Below are positions 36,904 through 46,933 of a DNA stretch of 64,000 nucleotides, piece by piece (the first letter of the stretch is position 1; each line of letters begins with the position of its first letter). The notes beneath the pieces are model-generated. The model saw only the letters and a list, made by a program, of their open reading frames with translations, was not told the origin of the DNA and did no database searches. The stretch is from G965202915 sp965205955 (GTDB lineage: Bacteria; Pseudomonadota; Gammaproteobacteria; Eutrophobiales; Eutrophobiaceae). The stretch covers positions 2,294,001-2,358,000 of the forward strand of contig OZ242192.1 of the NCBI GenBank assembly GCA_965205955.1, in the 5' to 3' direction. The position numbers were made by a program, and so were the translations under genes.

Positions 36904-37033
36904 TCAGCCCGAATATTACCCCAATAATGTACCCGAACTGCGCTCGAATTTCCACCCGTACCAGCCCTGCAATTTATATGTGCCGTGATGCCGGTTTCTG
37001 CCTCCTTCCCGCCATTCCTGCAATCCCTGTCCC

Positions 37034-37082
37034 CCGCCATTCCTGCCTCCGTTCTGGATTCCTGCTTCCGCAGGAATGGCGG
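37034..37082. repeat. Palindromic intergenic repeat, 13-bp stem
   Basis: CCGCCATTCCTGC at 37034-37046 pairs perfectly with GCAGGAATGGCGG at 37070-37082. The sequence resembles the common dispersed repeats around TTCTGGATTCCTGC in many proteobacteria, and a degenerate relative lies near 63546-63616. Confidence 0.75.
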
Positions 37083-37109
37083 TTTCTGCGATGGGGCGGA
37101 TACCGTCAA

Positions 37110-37149
37110 TCCCCCTCTCCCTTTGGGAGAGGGGCCAGGGGTGAGGGTT
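37110..37149. repeat. Right arm of 40-bp inverted repeat (MITE/REP-like)
   Basis: Reverse-complement partner of 36864-36903, with two mismatches. The arms enclose about 206 bases. Confidence 0.8.
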
Positions 37150-37175
37150 GAGTGACTCCCCCAAGGGAGTCACTC
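37150..37175 (-). terminator. Terminator-like hairpin after the giant surface-protein gene
   Basis: GAGTGACTCCC at 37150-37160 and GGGAGTCACTC at 37165-37175 form a perfect 11-bp stem with a 4-base loop, starting 14 bases after the stop codon of the minus-strand gene. There is no T-run downstream, so it could be a transcript-stabilising hairpin rather than a classical intrinsic terminator. Confidence 0.55.
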
Positions 37176-37189
37176 AATCAGTCAATCAA

Positions 37190-40100
37190 TCAAAACTCCA
37201 ACTTCCCCTCCAATTGCAGGCTATTATCACTCTCATCCGCTTCATACTGCTCGCCGAACAGATTCAGATCCAGCGCCTTGCCTAACTGCCACTTCACGCC
37301 CATGCGGAAACTGCGCAGCGCCTCCCCGCTCGTCACCTCGGTGTATGGCATAATGCCGCCGTGCAAGCCATAGCCCAGGTGCATCTTCATACTAGCGCCG
37401 TAGCTCTGGCGCTCCGTCTCCAGAGAAGGCGTTTTCCGTTGCCACAACTCGCCGGCGCTGCCAGCCGTGTCGCCGTAGCCCGGTTCCAGCGTGAAGGACA
37501 AGCCCTGTGTCCCCGATTCCAGACGGATCAGACCGGAGATCCCCCACTCCCGATAATCATTATCACCTACCAGTCCGCGCGCCTTGCCCGACAGCGTGAG
37601 GCGGGTATCCGGATTGTGATAGTCCATGCTCACGCCTACCTCGGTTCCATCCGTGTCCGCATTGCTGTCGCCCTCATCCAGGCGGTAGCCTACCTCGGCG
37701 CTTCGCGCCAGGGTGCTGCCGCCGGGCAAGCGCTGCTGATAGCGGACTTCCAGTAACAGCCGTACCCGTTGACTGTCTATGCTCAAGTCACTGTCATTGA
37801 GCACCTCGTCCGCTTCATCAATTTCGGCCTCCAGGCTGGAAAAATCACCCTTGATGCTCAGGATGTCCGTCAAGCTGCGCGTAAAGCCGCCCGCCAGCGA
37901 AACTACCGAGGCGTCATGCTTCCGTTTTACGCCCTCGTCCGGCTCAATCTCCACCTCGCCGTCCGCATAGCCGGCACTGCCCCACAGACTCAAGCTGCCG
38001 CTATCGTTCGACCAGCCCACATACGGATGGATGCCGGTCAGGGTCAGGGTATAATCGCCTTTCTCCGCATCCGCCCCGCCCTGGGTATATTCCACGTCGC
38101 CCTCGCTCCAGGAGACCGACACGCCCGTCAGCAGATTGTTCCTCCAGCGGGTATCTGTGCCGATCTGAAAGCCGTAGGAATCGCCATCCCAATCGAGGTT
38201 ATTGTCATCCCCATCAAATCCGGTGTAGTGGCCGCTGCCCCATACGCCCAGGCCGCTGTTGCCGGAGTCACCGGCGGCATTCAACGCAAAAGAAGAATTG
38301 GCCAGCATCCGCTTCCAGTCCAGAGTGCCCTCTTGTATCGAGCGCGTGTATTCCGGCGCCTTGTCCAGGAAACCCAGCAGGACGGCCTTCCCATCCCCAT
38401 CCATGCCCTGCCCGTCCAGCCGCACACCGCCACCGGGCGCACCCCTGATCGTCGTCTCAATGCGCGTGCCTACCGCCGCAACCACGTTGCCGGCAATCGT
38501 CTGCACCACTTGCGGGGCGATTTCCTCATGCAGTTGCTCGGTCTGCTCCTCCGTCGGGCCGGTGTCACTACCGGCGGGATTGACGGTGATGGTGAACCTC
38601 AGCGTATCGGTGTCTCCGTCGCTGTCTGTCACCGTGTAGGTATAGGTGATCGCATCCTGCATCGCCGCCGGTGTGCCGGACAGGGTATTGCCGGTCAGGA
38701 CCACGCCGTTCGGCAGCGGCGGGGTAATGATATAGGTGAACGGGGTGTCGACGCCGGTGGCGACCGGCAGGGTGACCGAGCCGATGGCCGTGCCCACGGT
38801 ATAGACCTGGGCGGCGATAGTCTCCGTGCCAAAATCCGGCGCGACGGCGTTGACGATGATGTCAAACAACAAGCTGTCAGTCCGACCATCTGCGTCTGTA
38901 ACGAGGTAAAAGTATTCCCCGCTGAAGGCCTCCTCCGGCGTACCGGAGAGTACCCGGGTGTCCGGGTCAAACCTCAGGCCGGCGGGCAACTGTCTTCCCG
39001 CCCGGCTGGGCAGGCTGTACCTCAACGGCGCGCTGCCGCCGGTGGCGGCCGGCAGGGTGACGGCGCCGATATCCACGCCCACGGTGTATGTCTGGTCCGG
39101 GAAGGTTATCGCCTCGTCGAAATTCGGCAAGGAACCGGCGGCCAGGATCGCAAGGGTGAAGGTCAGCGTGTCGGTGTCGCCATCCGAGTCGGTCACTATG
39201 TAGGTGTAGCCAGTGGCGGACTGCTCTGTCCCCACCGCCGGCGTACCCCTCAGCGCCGGCTGTAAGGGAGGAGTATGTTCTAAAGTCAGGCCGGTGGGCA
39301 GTGGCAGGTCAATGGTATAGGTCAATGCGCCGTTGCCGCCGGTGGCTAAGGGCAATATGAAGCCATTACTATCAATCGATGTGCCCACGGCGAAAGTGAA
39401 TGAAGGCCGGATCCCACCGGCAAACATCGGCGCGGTGTCGGCCTGCACGGTAATGGTGAAGGTCAGCGTATCGGTATCCCCATCGTTGTCTGTCACCGTG
39501 TAGGTGTAGGTGACCGCAGCCTGCATCGCCGTCGGCGTACCGGACAGCATGCGCGTGGCTGTGTTGAAGCTCAGGCCATTGGGCAGGGCCGGGGTCAGCG
39601 TATAGGCCAGCGGCGCGTCTCCGCTGGTGGCGGTCGGCAGGATCACGGCGGTGATGGTAGTGCCCTCGATATAGGTCTGGTTGGGGATGGTCGCACTACC
39701 GAAGGTCGGCATGAGATCAGCGCCGGTCGGGTTGACCGTCACCACTATGGTCGCCTCCGTCGAATCCGTCGTGCCGTCATTCACGATCAGTCCGATGGTG
39801 TAATCATCCGCAGTCGTCACCGTTGGCGCAGTAAAGCTCAGGCTCGGCTCGTCGGTGGTGGCCAGTGTCAGCGTCGGGACGCCGTCGGTAACCACCCGCC
39901 AGACGTGGGTAATCGGATCGCTATCCGGATCGTTGCTGCCAGTACTGGTCAGCATCACGGTTGCGCCGGCATCCACCGACAGGCTCGCGCCCTCGGCAAT
40001 CACGGCGACCGGGGCGCGGTTGGTGGTGGTCGGGTTGACGGTGATGTCTACCGTGTCGGGGGCTGAATCCGCCGTGCCGTCGTTGACCACCAGCGTAAAG

Positions 40101-43100
40101 CTCAGGGTGGTGGCGGTGGTCACGTCCGGCGCCGTGAAGGTCGGCATGGCCGGGATAGTGGTGTTCAGGGGCGCAGTAGTGGGTGGCGTCCAGGTGTAGG
40201 TGTCAATCGTATCGCCGGTATCCGGGTCGCTGGAGCCGCTGCCGTCCAGCGTCACGGTGGCGCCGGCGGTCACGGTCTGTGGAGCGCCCGCATCGGCGGT
40301 GGGTGCGTCATTGGCGCCGGTGATGGTGATGGTGACTTCCCGCTGCACGGTGGCGGTTGTGGCGGACACCGCCGTGAAGATGTCGGTGACCACGTCGCCT
40401 TCCGCCAGCGCGTGGGTGGCGGCGCCCTGAGTGGTGGTGGGGTCGTTATTCAGTGTATAGGTCCAGACGCCGGACGTAGCATCCAGCACAAAGTTGCCGT
40501 AGGTGCCCAGCCCGCCGGCACGGTTGGTGGCGCCCGTCTGGGCGACAAAGCCGCCGGTCACGGCCAGCGTGCCGGTAGCGGTGTTGGTGGAATTGTCTTC
40601 CGTCACCGCCCCGGCAGTGCCGCCGGTGATGGTGTTGGCAGCGATTACTATCGTGAACATCAGGGTATCGGTGTCGGTGTCAGCCATATCGCTGTCGCTG
40701 TCGCCCACCGTATAGGTATAGGTGGTCAAAGCCTGCATCGCCGCCGGCGTGCCGGACAGCACGTTGTCGGTCAAGATCAAGTTGGCCGGCAAAGCCGGGG
40801 TGATGGCATAGCTCAATGCGCCGTTGCCGCCGGTGGCGGTCGGCAGGGTGACGGGGGTGACAGGCACGTCCATGGTGTAGCTCTGGGCGGCGATGCTCGC
40901 CCCGCTGCCGAATGCCGGGGCGGTGTTGGGGGCAGCGGTAACCGGCACGGTGGCGGTAGTCAGGGTGCCGGCGCCGGCGTGCCCGAAATCCTCAATGATC
41001 ACGCCCAGGGTGCCGTCTCCGGTAAAGACTTCGCCGTCATAGGCCAGTGTCAGCGTGGCCACCGTGGCGCTGGTACGCACCACGCCGGACAAGGTCACGG
41101 CCCCGGCCACGTTCTCGCTCAGCCTGAAGTCGCTGGTATCCAGATCATCAGTACGCACGTACCGGGTATTCATCAGCGTCACCGTCACCGTGGCGGTGTT
41201 CAGGTTCGCCTCGGTAAGCTGAGTCGGAGCGGCCAGCGTGGCCGTCGGCATAGGCGTGTTGTTGGTCAAAGCCCGTGTGAAAAACGTGGCGACGTTGTTG
41301 CCGGCGAGATCGCGCAGCAGGGATGTCCCCGTCCCGGGCTGGGTGTAGTCGAAGAAGACATTCTCATTTTCGGCAAAGGGAATGTTCAGCGTCAGAGTCA
41401 CAACGCTACCGTTAATGGAAATCCCGTCAACACCACCAATAAATCTCAAAGATCCTCCTGCGCCAGTAGAAACCGCAAAACGCCAGGCACTGTTCGCCGG
41501 GGCAGAGGTGTCGTCCAGCGCCTCACTAAAAGTCACTACCGCCTCAGTACCGCTGATAGTCCCGCTGCTAACGGTCGGCAGGACCGAGTCCACCACCTGA
41601 TCGCCCGCCGCCGCCACCGGCGAATGGTCAAGTACCGCATTATTGCCGGCAGCGTCCTGAATGGTACTGCCGCCGGCCTGGGCCAGCATATTGGCCTCAA
41701 TGCTCACCCCGTCCGTATCGTCATCCCCGGCTTCCACCATGTAGGTGAACACCAGAGTGTCGGTGCCGGTGCCGGTGACGGCGGTCGTCGTCCGGGGGGT
41801 TGACACCCTCAGCATAATCACCGGGGTGCCGGTCACAACCACCGCCTCGCTGAAGGTCGCCGTCACATCAATGCCGGCGCCCACCCCATAGGGACCGTCA
41901 CTGCTAATCTCCACCGAGCTCACGGTCGGCGCCGTGGTGTCCACCACCTGGGCGGCATCTGCGGCTACCTCATCATGGTCGAGTACCGCATCGTTGCCGC
42001 CGGCGTCCTGAATGGCGTCACCGCTGCCGGGCAGGGTCAGGGAATTTTCGGCGATGCTCACCCCGTCCGCATCGTTCTCCCCGTCCTGCACCGTGTAGGT
42101 GAACACTAAAGCCGTGCTGTCCGAGCCGCGATCGTAGACCGCCTGGCGGGTGGTCATGTCTACCGTCAGCGCAATCTGGGGCGCGCCGGTCACAGTCACC
42201 GCCCCGCTGAAGGTCACCGTCACCTCAATGACATCGCCGGAGGCATAGGGGCCGTCAGTGCTGATTTCCACCGAGTCCACGCTCGGCCCGGTGACCGCGT
42301 TGATTGCAATCGTGAAGCTCAGGGTATCGGTATCGCTGCCGGCGATGTCCGCATCGCTGTCGCTCACCGTGTAGGTGTAGGTGGTGGCGGCCTGCATGGT
42401 GCCCGACGCCGGGGCGCCGGTGATGGTGCGGTCGGCGGCGGTGAAGATCAGGCCGTCCGGCAATGACGGGGTCAGCATGTAGGCCAGGGCGCCGTTACCG
42501 CCGGTGGCCGCCGGCAGCGTGACGGCGCCGATGTCCACGCTCTCGGTGTAGGTCTGGTCGTCAATGGTCGCCGAGGCGAAATCCGGCGCGGTGTCGGCGT
42601 TGACGATGATGTCTACGGTGTCGGCGGGGGAATCATCCGTGCCGTCGTTGACTACCAGGGTAAAGGTCAGGGTGGTGGCGGTGGTCACGGTCGGCGCCGT
42701 GAAGGTTGGCATCTCCGTTGCAGGGCCGGTCAGGGTCACAGAGGGTGTGCCGCCGGTGTGCGTCCAGGTGTAGGTGTCAATGGCATCGCCGGTATCCGGG
42801 TCGCTGGAACCGCTGCCGTCCAGCGTGACGGGGGCGCCGGAGATGACGGCGGGCTGGTCCGGCCCGGCGTTCGCAGTCGGGGCGTCATTGGCGCCGGTGA
42901 CGGTGATGATGACATCCCGGGTCACGCCGGAGTCGGTGGCGGATACCGCTGTGAAGACATCGGTGACCATGGCGTCTGCCACCAGTGCATCGGTGGCGGC
43001 GCGGTCGTTATCCAGTGTATAGGTCCATTCGCCGGACGTGGCATTCAGCACAAAGCTGCCATAGGTGCCCAGCCCGCCGGCACGGTCGGTGGTGCCGTCC

Positions 43101-46100
43101 TGGGCGACAAAGTTGCCGCCCGGTGTCGGAGCCAGCGTCAGCATGCCGGTGTCGGTGTTGGTGGAATTATCTTCCGTCACGGCCCCGTCAACGTCGCCGG
43201 TGATGGGGTTGGCAGCGATTACTATCGTGAACATCAGGGTATCGGTGTCGGTCATATCGCTGTCGCTGTCGCCCACCGTATAGGTATAGTTGGTCAAAGC
43301 CTGCATCGCCGTCGGTGTGCCGCTCAGGGTGTTGCCACTCAAGGTTAGGCCGTTCGGCAAAGCCGGGGTGATGCCATAGCTCAATGCGCCGTTGCCGCCG
43401 GTGGCGGTCGGCAGGGTGATGTCGCTGATACCCACGTCCATGGTGTAGCTCTGGGCGTCAATGCTCTCCCCGAGGTCGAATACCGGGGCGCGGTTGGCGG
43501 TGATCGGTACCGTGCCGGTCGTCAGATCGCCGTCACCGACGTGCCCGGCGGCCCGTAGCGTGACCAACAGCGTACCGTCAGTGGTGATGTCCGTGCCGTC
43601 ATAGACCAGCGTCAGGGTGGCCACGGTATTGCCACTGTTGGGGGCAACACCGGACACCGTTACACCGCCCACAGTGGTCAGTGTGAAGTCGTCCGCACTC
43701 AAGGTGCTCACGTATGTGCTATCCGTCAGCGTCACCGTCACCGTGGCGCCGTTCAGGTCCGCTTCGGTCAGCGGCGCCGGCACGGCCAGCATCGCTACGG
43801 GCGCCGCCGCACGGGTTACCCTGACCGTATAGGCTCGCGTTACGCTGCTTGCGGACCTTACCTCAATGGCAATCGGCACCACCGCGCCCGCCATCAGGTC
43901 AATGGCCACACTGTCGCTGCCGCTGTCTACCGCAACCCCGTTCACGGTAATCGTTGCGCCCCTAATCGCACTGTTGGCAGTCGGCGTCACGGTCACACTG
44001 GCGATGTTGTGGGCTACGACGACGTTATAATCGGCAATGGCGGGGTCAAATGGCGGCATCAGGTCGCCAGCGGAAATCGTCAGGCCGCTCAGGGAGACAT
44101 CGGCCTGCTGGTAGGCAAACAGTTGCCCCGAGGAGATCCGCAGGCAATTGCTTACGCCGCTGGTGGCAGCGACAATGGCATCGGCATCATCCCGCGAGCA
44201 GACAAAATGGGCGGCGAGGACGGTATCGTCAATAAGGAAGCCATCGCCGCTAGTTGCAGTGCTAATGGTGCCCAGAGTATCCAACACCCTGTTAAAAATG
44301 CCAATAGACAGACCGGTTCCCGCTGTCAACATGCTGTTGTCTTGCAAATTCAAATTCGCAAGCATATTCAGCGGTTCGAAAATAGATGGGGGCAATGTGG
44401 TGAAGGCGTTGCCGGACAACCACAAAGTCCTCAGCGCACTCAAACCTTCAGACAAACCGAAGGGCAGTGTGGTCAGGCCGCTGTTGACCAGAAACAATTC
44501 CTCAAGCGCCGTCAAACCGGCAAAAATTTCGGCATCGAGTGTAGTGAGTTGGTTGTTGGACAAACGCAATTCCCGAAGCGCCGTCAAATCGGCAAAAATA
44601 TCTTTGGGCAGTGCGGTCAGGCTATTGTCACTTAAATTCAAACTCGCCAGCATCGGCAAGCCGGCAAAATCACCGCTTTGCAGCGAATCGATCATCCGAG
44701 AGCTCAGATCAAGGCTGGTAATTGATTGCAGATCGGCCTCCGTCACACTCGTGCAGTCGGGGGCGGGAGTAATCGTAGCGCGGATCACACCGATCACCGC
44801 TGCCGTGCGCCTGCAGATATTGATGCCGGTACTTGCGCTAATCGGCACACTGCCGGCGGGCACATCGTCGCTGCCGGTATGCCCGGCAGCCGCTACCGCA
44901 ACCAGTAAATTGCCAGCGGCGCTCAGGTCTCTGCCGCTAAACCCCAGCGTCAGCGTGGCGACCATACCGTCGGTGCGCACAACTTCGCTCACCGTCACGC
45001 TGCCCCCGGTTACGGTATCGCTGGTTATGAAATGCGCCGGCGTCAGCATATCTACGTATTCGGTGCCGGTCAGCGTAACCGTTACTGTCGACGCCGTGTC
45101 CGCGAACAGGGCGGCCTCGGTCAGCGGTGGCGTGGCGACCAGCGCCGCCGTGGGCGCCGTCGTCACCAAGCGGGTAGCCCTCACCGTGTAGGTCTGCGTG
45201 GTGCCGCCTGCGGCCGTAACCACAATGTTAATCTCCGCCGCCACGCCCGGCATCAGCAGGTCAATGGCGTCGCTGGTGTTGCCGCTGGTGACGGCGGCGT
45301 TGTTGACGGTAATGGTGGCGCTGCTCTGGGCGGCGGTCGGCGTTACCATCACGCTGGCGACGCTGTTGGCCAGGGTGACGGCATAGGCGGTGGTGGAGGG
45401 GTCAAACGGCGGCACCAGAATGCCTTCGGAAATCGTCAGGCTGCTCAAGGAGGCATCGGCCTGCTGGTAGGCGTTCAACTGCTCCGAGGAGACCCGCAGA
45501 CAGTCGTCCACGCCAGTGGCATCTACGATGCGCATGGCGTCGGCCCGCGAGCAGACAAAATGAGCAAGGCGGACCGTATTGTCAATCGAGAAGGCGGATC
45601 CAGAGGAGGGCTCAGGGGGGATTAAAATCGGGCCCAGCATGCCGAGCACATCGTCAAACACCCCGGCGGGCAGACCGGTGTCCGCCGTGAACAAGTTGTC
45701 GTGCAAACTCAAATTTGTCAGTGACGACAAGCCGTCAAAAATGTTGGCATCCAGTTCGGTGAGATTGTTATCGTCCAAAAACAAACTGAAAAGCCCCGAC
45801 AAGCCGGCAAAAACATCGTTAGGCAATTCAGCAAGGCGGTTGTCATTCAAAGTCAAAATACCCAGCTGCGACAAACCGTTAAATATACTGGCGGGGAGTG
45901 CGTTGAGGAGGTTGCGGTCCAAACGCAACGTGACTATCTCCGACAAGCCGTTAAAAATGCCAGCATCCAATGTGGCGAGTTGATTGACACTCAAATCCAA
46001 ACTCAGCAGCGCCGTCAAACGGGAAAAAATATTGGGGGGCAGTGCGGTCAGACCGTTACCGTTCAAATGCAATTGCATCAAAGCCGTCAATTCGTCAAAA

Positions 46101-46933
46101 ACATTGGGGGGCAGTGCGGTCAGGCGATTGGTGTTCAAATCCAAAATCTGAAGCGCGGTCAAGCCAGCGAAAACATTGGCGGGTAGCGCGCCGAGACTGT
46201 TGATGCTCAGATCCAAATCCTGAAGCGCGGTCAAGCCAGCGAAAACATTGTCGGGCAGCGCGCCGAGACTGTTGCTGCTCAGATCCAAATCCTCAAGCGC
46301 GGTCAAGCCAGCAAAAACATTGGCGGGCAGCGCGTCGAGTCTGTTGCGGCTCAGATCCAAATCCTGAAGCATGGTCAAGCCGGTAAAATCGCCTCCCTGC
46401 AATGCCGCGATGAGTCGGCCATTCAAATCCAGGGTCATAACCGCTGCCAGGTCAACATTCGTGCATTCGGTGGCCGAAGACTGGGCGACAATCCTGTCCC
46501 GCACCTGCCTCGTGCGGCCGCATACATTAGAGCCGGCGCTGGCGGTGATCGGGATGGTGTTGGTGGTCAGGGCGTCGGCGCCGGTGTGGCCTTCGGCGGC
46601 GAGGGTGACGGACAGGGTACTGGCGGCGGTGATGTCCTCGCCGCTGTACGCCAGCGTCAGCGTGGCGCCGGTGTCGCTGTCACGGGTGACATCGCTCACG
46701 CTCACAGTCCCGACGACGGTATCCGTCACGCTGAAGTGGCTTTGCATCAGGGTGCCGGTCGCCTCGTACTCGGTGTTGGTCAGCGTGACGGATACCGTCG
46801 ATGCCGTGGCGGCGAACAGATTGGCCTCGGTCACGGTGCCGGCCAGGGTGGCGGTGGCGGCGGTCTGCGCGAGGGACGGTGCCGGCGTGATTATGGCGGC
46901 TAACAGCAACAGCGCGGCCAGATGTTTCAGCAT
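37190..46933 (-). CDS. Giant autotransporter-like surface protein with LRR and Ig-like/cadherin-like repeats
   Basis: About 3247 residues. ATG 46933 is preferred because AGGGGA lies about 6 bases upstream and a signal peptide (MLKHLAALLLLAAIITPAPS) follows at once; an upstream ATG at 47029 is possible. In order: leucine-rich repeats (about 165-430, 24-residue period), a cadherin-like beta-sandwich (490-585), a second LRR block (735-885), a second sandwich (940-1040), then He_PIG-type Ig folds (seven in total), two VCBS repeats (AVTEDNSTNT), three PKD-like domains (LDGSGSSDPDTGD) and three Ig-like modules of SVEIS/SwmB type. The last 365 residues form an outer-membrane beta-barrel ending LQLEGKLEF. 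The passenger is very rich in Thr and acidic residues and almost free of Cys, as usual for secreted adhesins. It is probably a type V secreted adhesin; the ligand is unknown. Confidence 0.85.
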   Translation of the reverse strand: MLKHLAALLLLAAIITPAPSLAQTAATATLAGTVTEANLFAATASTVSVTLTNTEYEATGTLMQSHFSVTDTVVGTVSVSDVTRDSDTGATLTLAYSGEDITAASTLSVTLAAEGHTGADALTTNTIPITASAGSNVCGRTRQVRDRIVAQSSATECTNVDLAAVMTLDLNGRLIAALQGGDFTGLTMLQDLDLSRNRLDALPANVFAGLTALEDLDLSSNSLGALPDNVFAGLTALQDLDLSINSLGALPANVFAGLTALQILDLNTNRLTALPPNVFDELTALMQLHLNGNGLTALPPNIFSRLTALLSLDLSVNQLATLDAGIFNGLSEIVTLRLDRNLLNALPASIFNGLSQLGILTLNDNRLAELPNDVFAGLSGLFSLFLDDNNLTELDANIFDGLSSLTNLSLHDNLFTADTGLPAGVFDDVLGMLGPILIPPEPSSGSAFSIDNTVRLAHFVCSRADAMRIVDATGVDDCLRVSSEQLNAYQQADASLSSLTISEGILVPPFDPSTTAYAVTLANSVASVMVTPTAAQSSATITVNNAAVTSGNTSDAIDLLMPGVAAEINIVVTAAGGTTQTYTVRATRLVTTAPTAALVATPPLTEAALFADTASTVTVTLTGTEYVDMLTPAHFITSDTVTGGSVTVSEVVRTDGMVATLTLGFSGRDLSAAGNLLVAVAAAGHTGSDDVPAGSVPISASTGINICRRTAAVIGVIRATITPAPDCTSVTEADLQSITSLDLSSRMIDSLQSGDFAGLPMLASLNLSDNSLTALPKDIFADLTALRELRLSNNQLTTLDAEIFAGLTALEELFLVNSGLTTLPFGLSEGLSALRTLWLSGNAFTTLPPSIFEPLNMLANLNLQDNSMLTAGTGLSIGIFNRVLDTLGTISTATSGDGFLIDDTVLAAHFVCSRDDADAIVAATSGVSNCLRISSGQLFAYQQADVSLSGLTISAGDLMPPFDPAIADYNVVVAHNIASVTVTPTANSAIRGATITVNGVAVDSGSDSVAIDLMAGAVVPIAIEVRSASSVTRAYTVRVTRAAAPVAMLAVPAPLTEADLNGATVTVTLTDSTYVSTLSADDFTLTTVGGVTVSGVAPNSGNTVATLTLVYDGTDITTDGTLLVTLRAAGHVGDGDLTTGTVPITANRAPVFDLGESIDAQSYTMDVGISDITLPTATGGNGALSYGITPALPNGLTLSGNTLSGTPTAMQALTNYTYTVGDSDSDMTDTDTLMFTIVIAANPITGDVDGAVTEDNSTNTDTGMLTLAPTPGGNFVAQDGTTDRAGGLGTYGSFVLNATSGEWTYTLDNDRAATDALVADAMVTDVFTAVSATDSGVTRDVIITVTGANDAPTANAGPDQPAVISGAPVTLDGSGSSDPDTGDAIDTYTWTHTGGTPSVTLTGPATEMPTFTAPTVTTATTLTFTLVVNDGTDDSPADTVDIIVNADTAPDFASATIDDQTYTESVDIGAVTLPAATGGNGALAYMLTPSLPDGLIFTAADRTITGAPASGTMQAATTYTYTVSDSDADIAGSDTDTLSFTIAINAVTGPSVDSVEISTDGPYASGDVIEVTVTFSGAVTVTGAPQIALTVDMTTRQAVYDRGSDSTALVFTYTVQDGENDADGVSIAENSLTLPGSGDAIQDAGGNDAVLDHDEVAADAAQVVDTTAPTVSSVEISSDGPYGVGAGIDVTATFSEAVVVTGTPVIMLRVSTPRTTTAVTGTGTDTLVFTYMVEAGDDDTDGVSIEANMLAQAGGSTIQDAAGNNAVLDHSPVAAAGDQVVDSVLPTVSSGTISGTEAVVTFSEALDDTSAPANSAWRFAVSTGAGGSLRFIGGVDGISINGSVVTLTLNIPFAENENVFFDYTQPGTGTSLLRDLAGNNVATFFTRALTNNTPMPTATLAAPTQLTEANLNTATVTVTLMNTRYVRTDDLDTSDFRLSENVAGAVTLSGVVRTSATVATLTLAYDGEVFTGDGTLGVIIEDFGHAGAGTLTTATVPVTAAPNTAPAFGSGASIAAQSYTMDVPVTPVTLPTATGGNGALSYAITPALPANLILTDNVLSGTPAAMQALTTYTYTVGDSDSDMADTDTDTLMFTIVIAANTITGGTAGAVTEDNSTNTATGTLAVTGGFVAQTGATNRAGGLGTYGNFVLDATSGVWTYTLNNDPTTTQGAATHALAEGDVVTDIFTAVSATTATVQREVTITITGANDAPTADAGAPQTVTAGATVTLDGSGSSDPDTGDTIDTYTWTPPTTAPLNTTIPAMPTFTAPDVTTATTLSFTLVVNDGTADSAPDTVDITVNPTTTNRAPVAVIAEGASLSVDAGATVMLTSTGSNDPDSDPITHVWRVVTDGVPTLTLATTDEPSLSFTAPTVTTADDYTIGLIVNDGTTDSTEATIVVTVNPTGADLMPTFGSATIPNQTYIEGTTITAVILPTATSGDAPLAYTLTPALPNGLSFNTATRMLSGTPTAMQAAVTYTYTVTDNDGDTDTLTFTITVQADTAPMFAGGIRPSFTFAVGTSIDSNGFILPLATGGNGALTYTIDLPLPTGLTLEHTPPLQPALRGTPAVGTEQSATGYTYIVTDSDGDTDTLTFTLAILAAGSLPNFDEAITFPDQTYTVGVDIGAVTLPAATGGSAPLRYSLPSRAGRQLPAGLRFDPDTRVLSGTPEEAFSGEYFYLVTDADGRTDSLLFDIIVNAVAPDFGTETIAAQVYTVGTAIGSVTLPVATGVDTPFTYIITPPLPNGVVLTGNTLSGTPAAMQDAITYTYTVTDSDGDTDTLRFTITVNPAGSDTGPTEEQTEQLHEEIAPQVVQTIAGNVVAAVGTRIETTIRGAPGGGVRLDGQGMDGDGKAVLLGFLDKAPEYTRSIQEGTLDWKRMLANSSFALNAAGDSGNSGLGVWGSGHYTGFDGDDNNLDWDGDSYGFQIGTDTRWRNNLLTGVSVSWSEGDVEYTQGGADAEKGDYTLTLTGIHPYVGWSNDSGSLSLWGSAGYADGEVEIEPDEGVKRKHDASVVSLAGGFTRSLTDILSIKGDFSSLEAEIDEADEVLNDSDLSIDSQRVRLLLEVRYQQRLPGGSTLARSAEVGYRLDEGDSNADTDGTEVGVSMDYHNPDTRLTLSGKARGLVGDNDYREWGISGLIRLESGTQGLSFTLEPGYGDTAGSAGELWQRKTPSLETERQSYGASMKMHLGYGLHGGIMPYTEVTSGEALRSFRMGVKWQLGKALDLNLFGEQYEADESDNSLQLEGKLEF

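Larger units (their letters stand above)
36675..37189. other. Intergenic region with inverted repeats
   Basis: About 510 bases between ftsH and the giant surface-protein gene. No credible gene was found. It holds a pair of 40-base inverted repeats (36864-36903 and 37110-37149), a 13-bp-stem palindrome (37034-37082) and a terminator-like hairpin (37150-37175), each listed separately. Confidence 0.7.

Noticed and set aside
37769..39265. 498-codon open frame on the plus strand
   Set aside because: It is antisense to the giant surface-protein gene. Its composition follows from the Thr/Gly/Asp-rich repeats on the other strand, and it has no recognisable motif.
40412..41803. 463-codon plus-strand frame, Gly/His/Arg-rich
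   Set aside because: Antisense shadow of the same repeat-rich gene; no start signal or family features.
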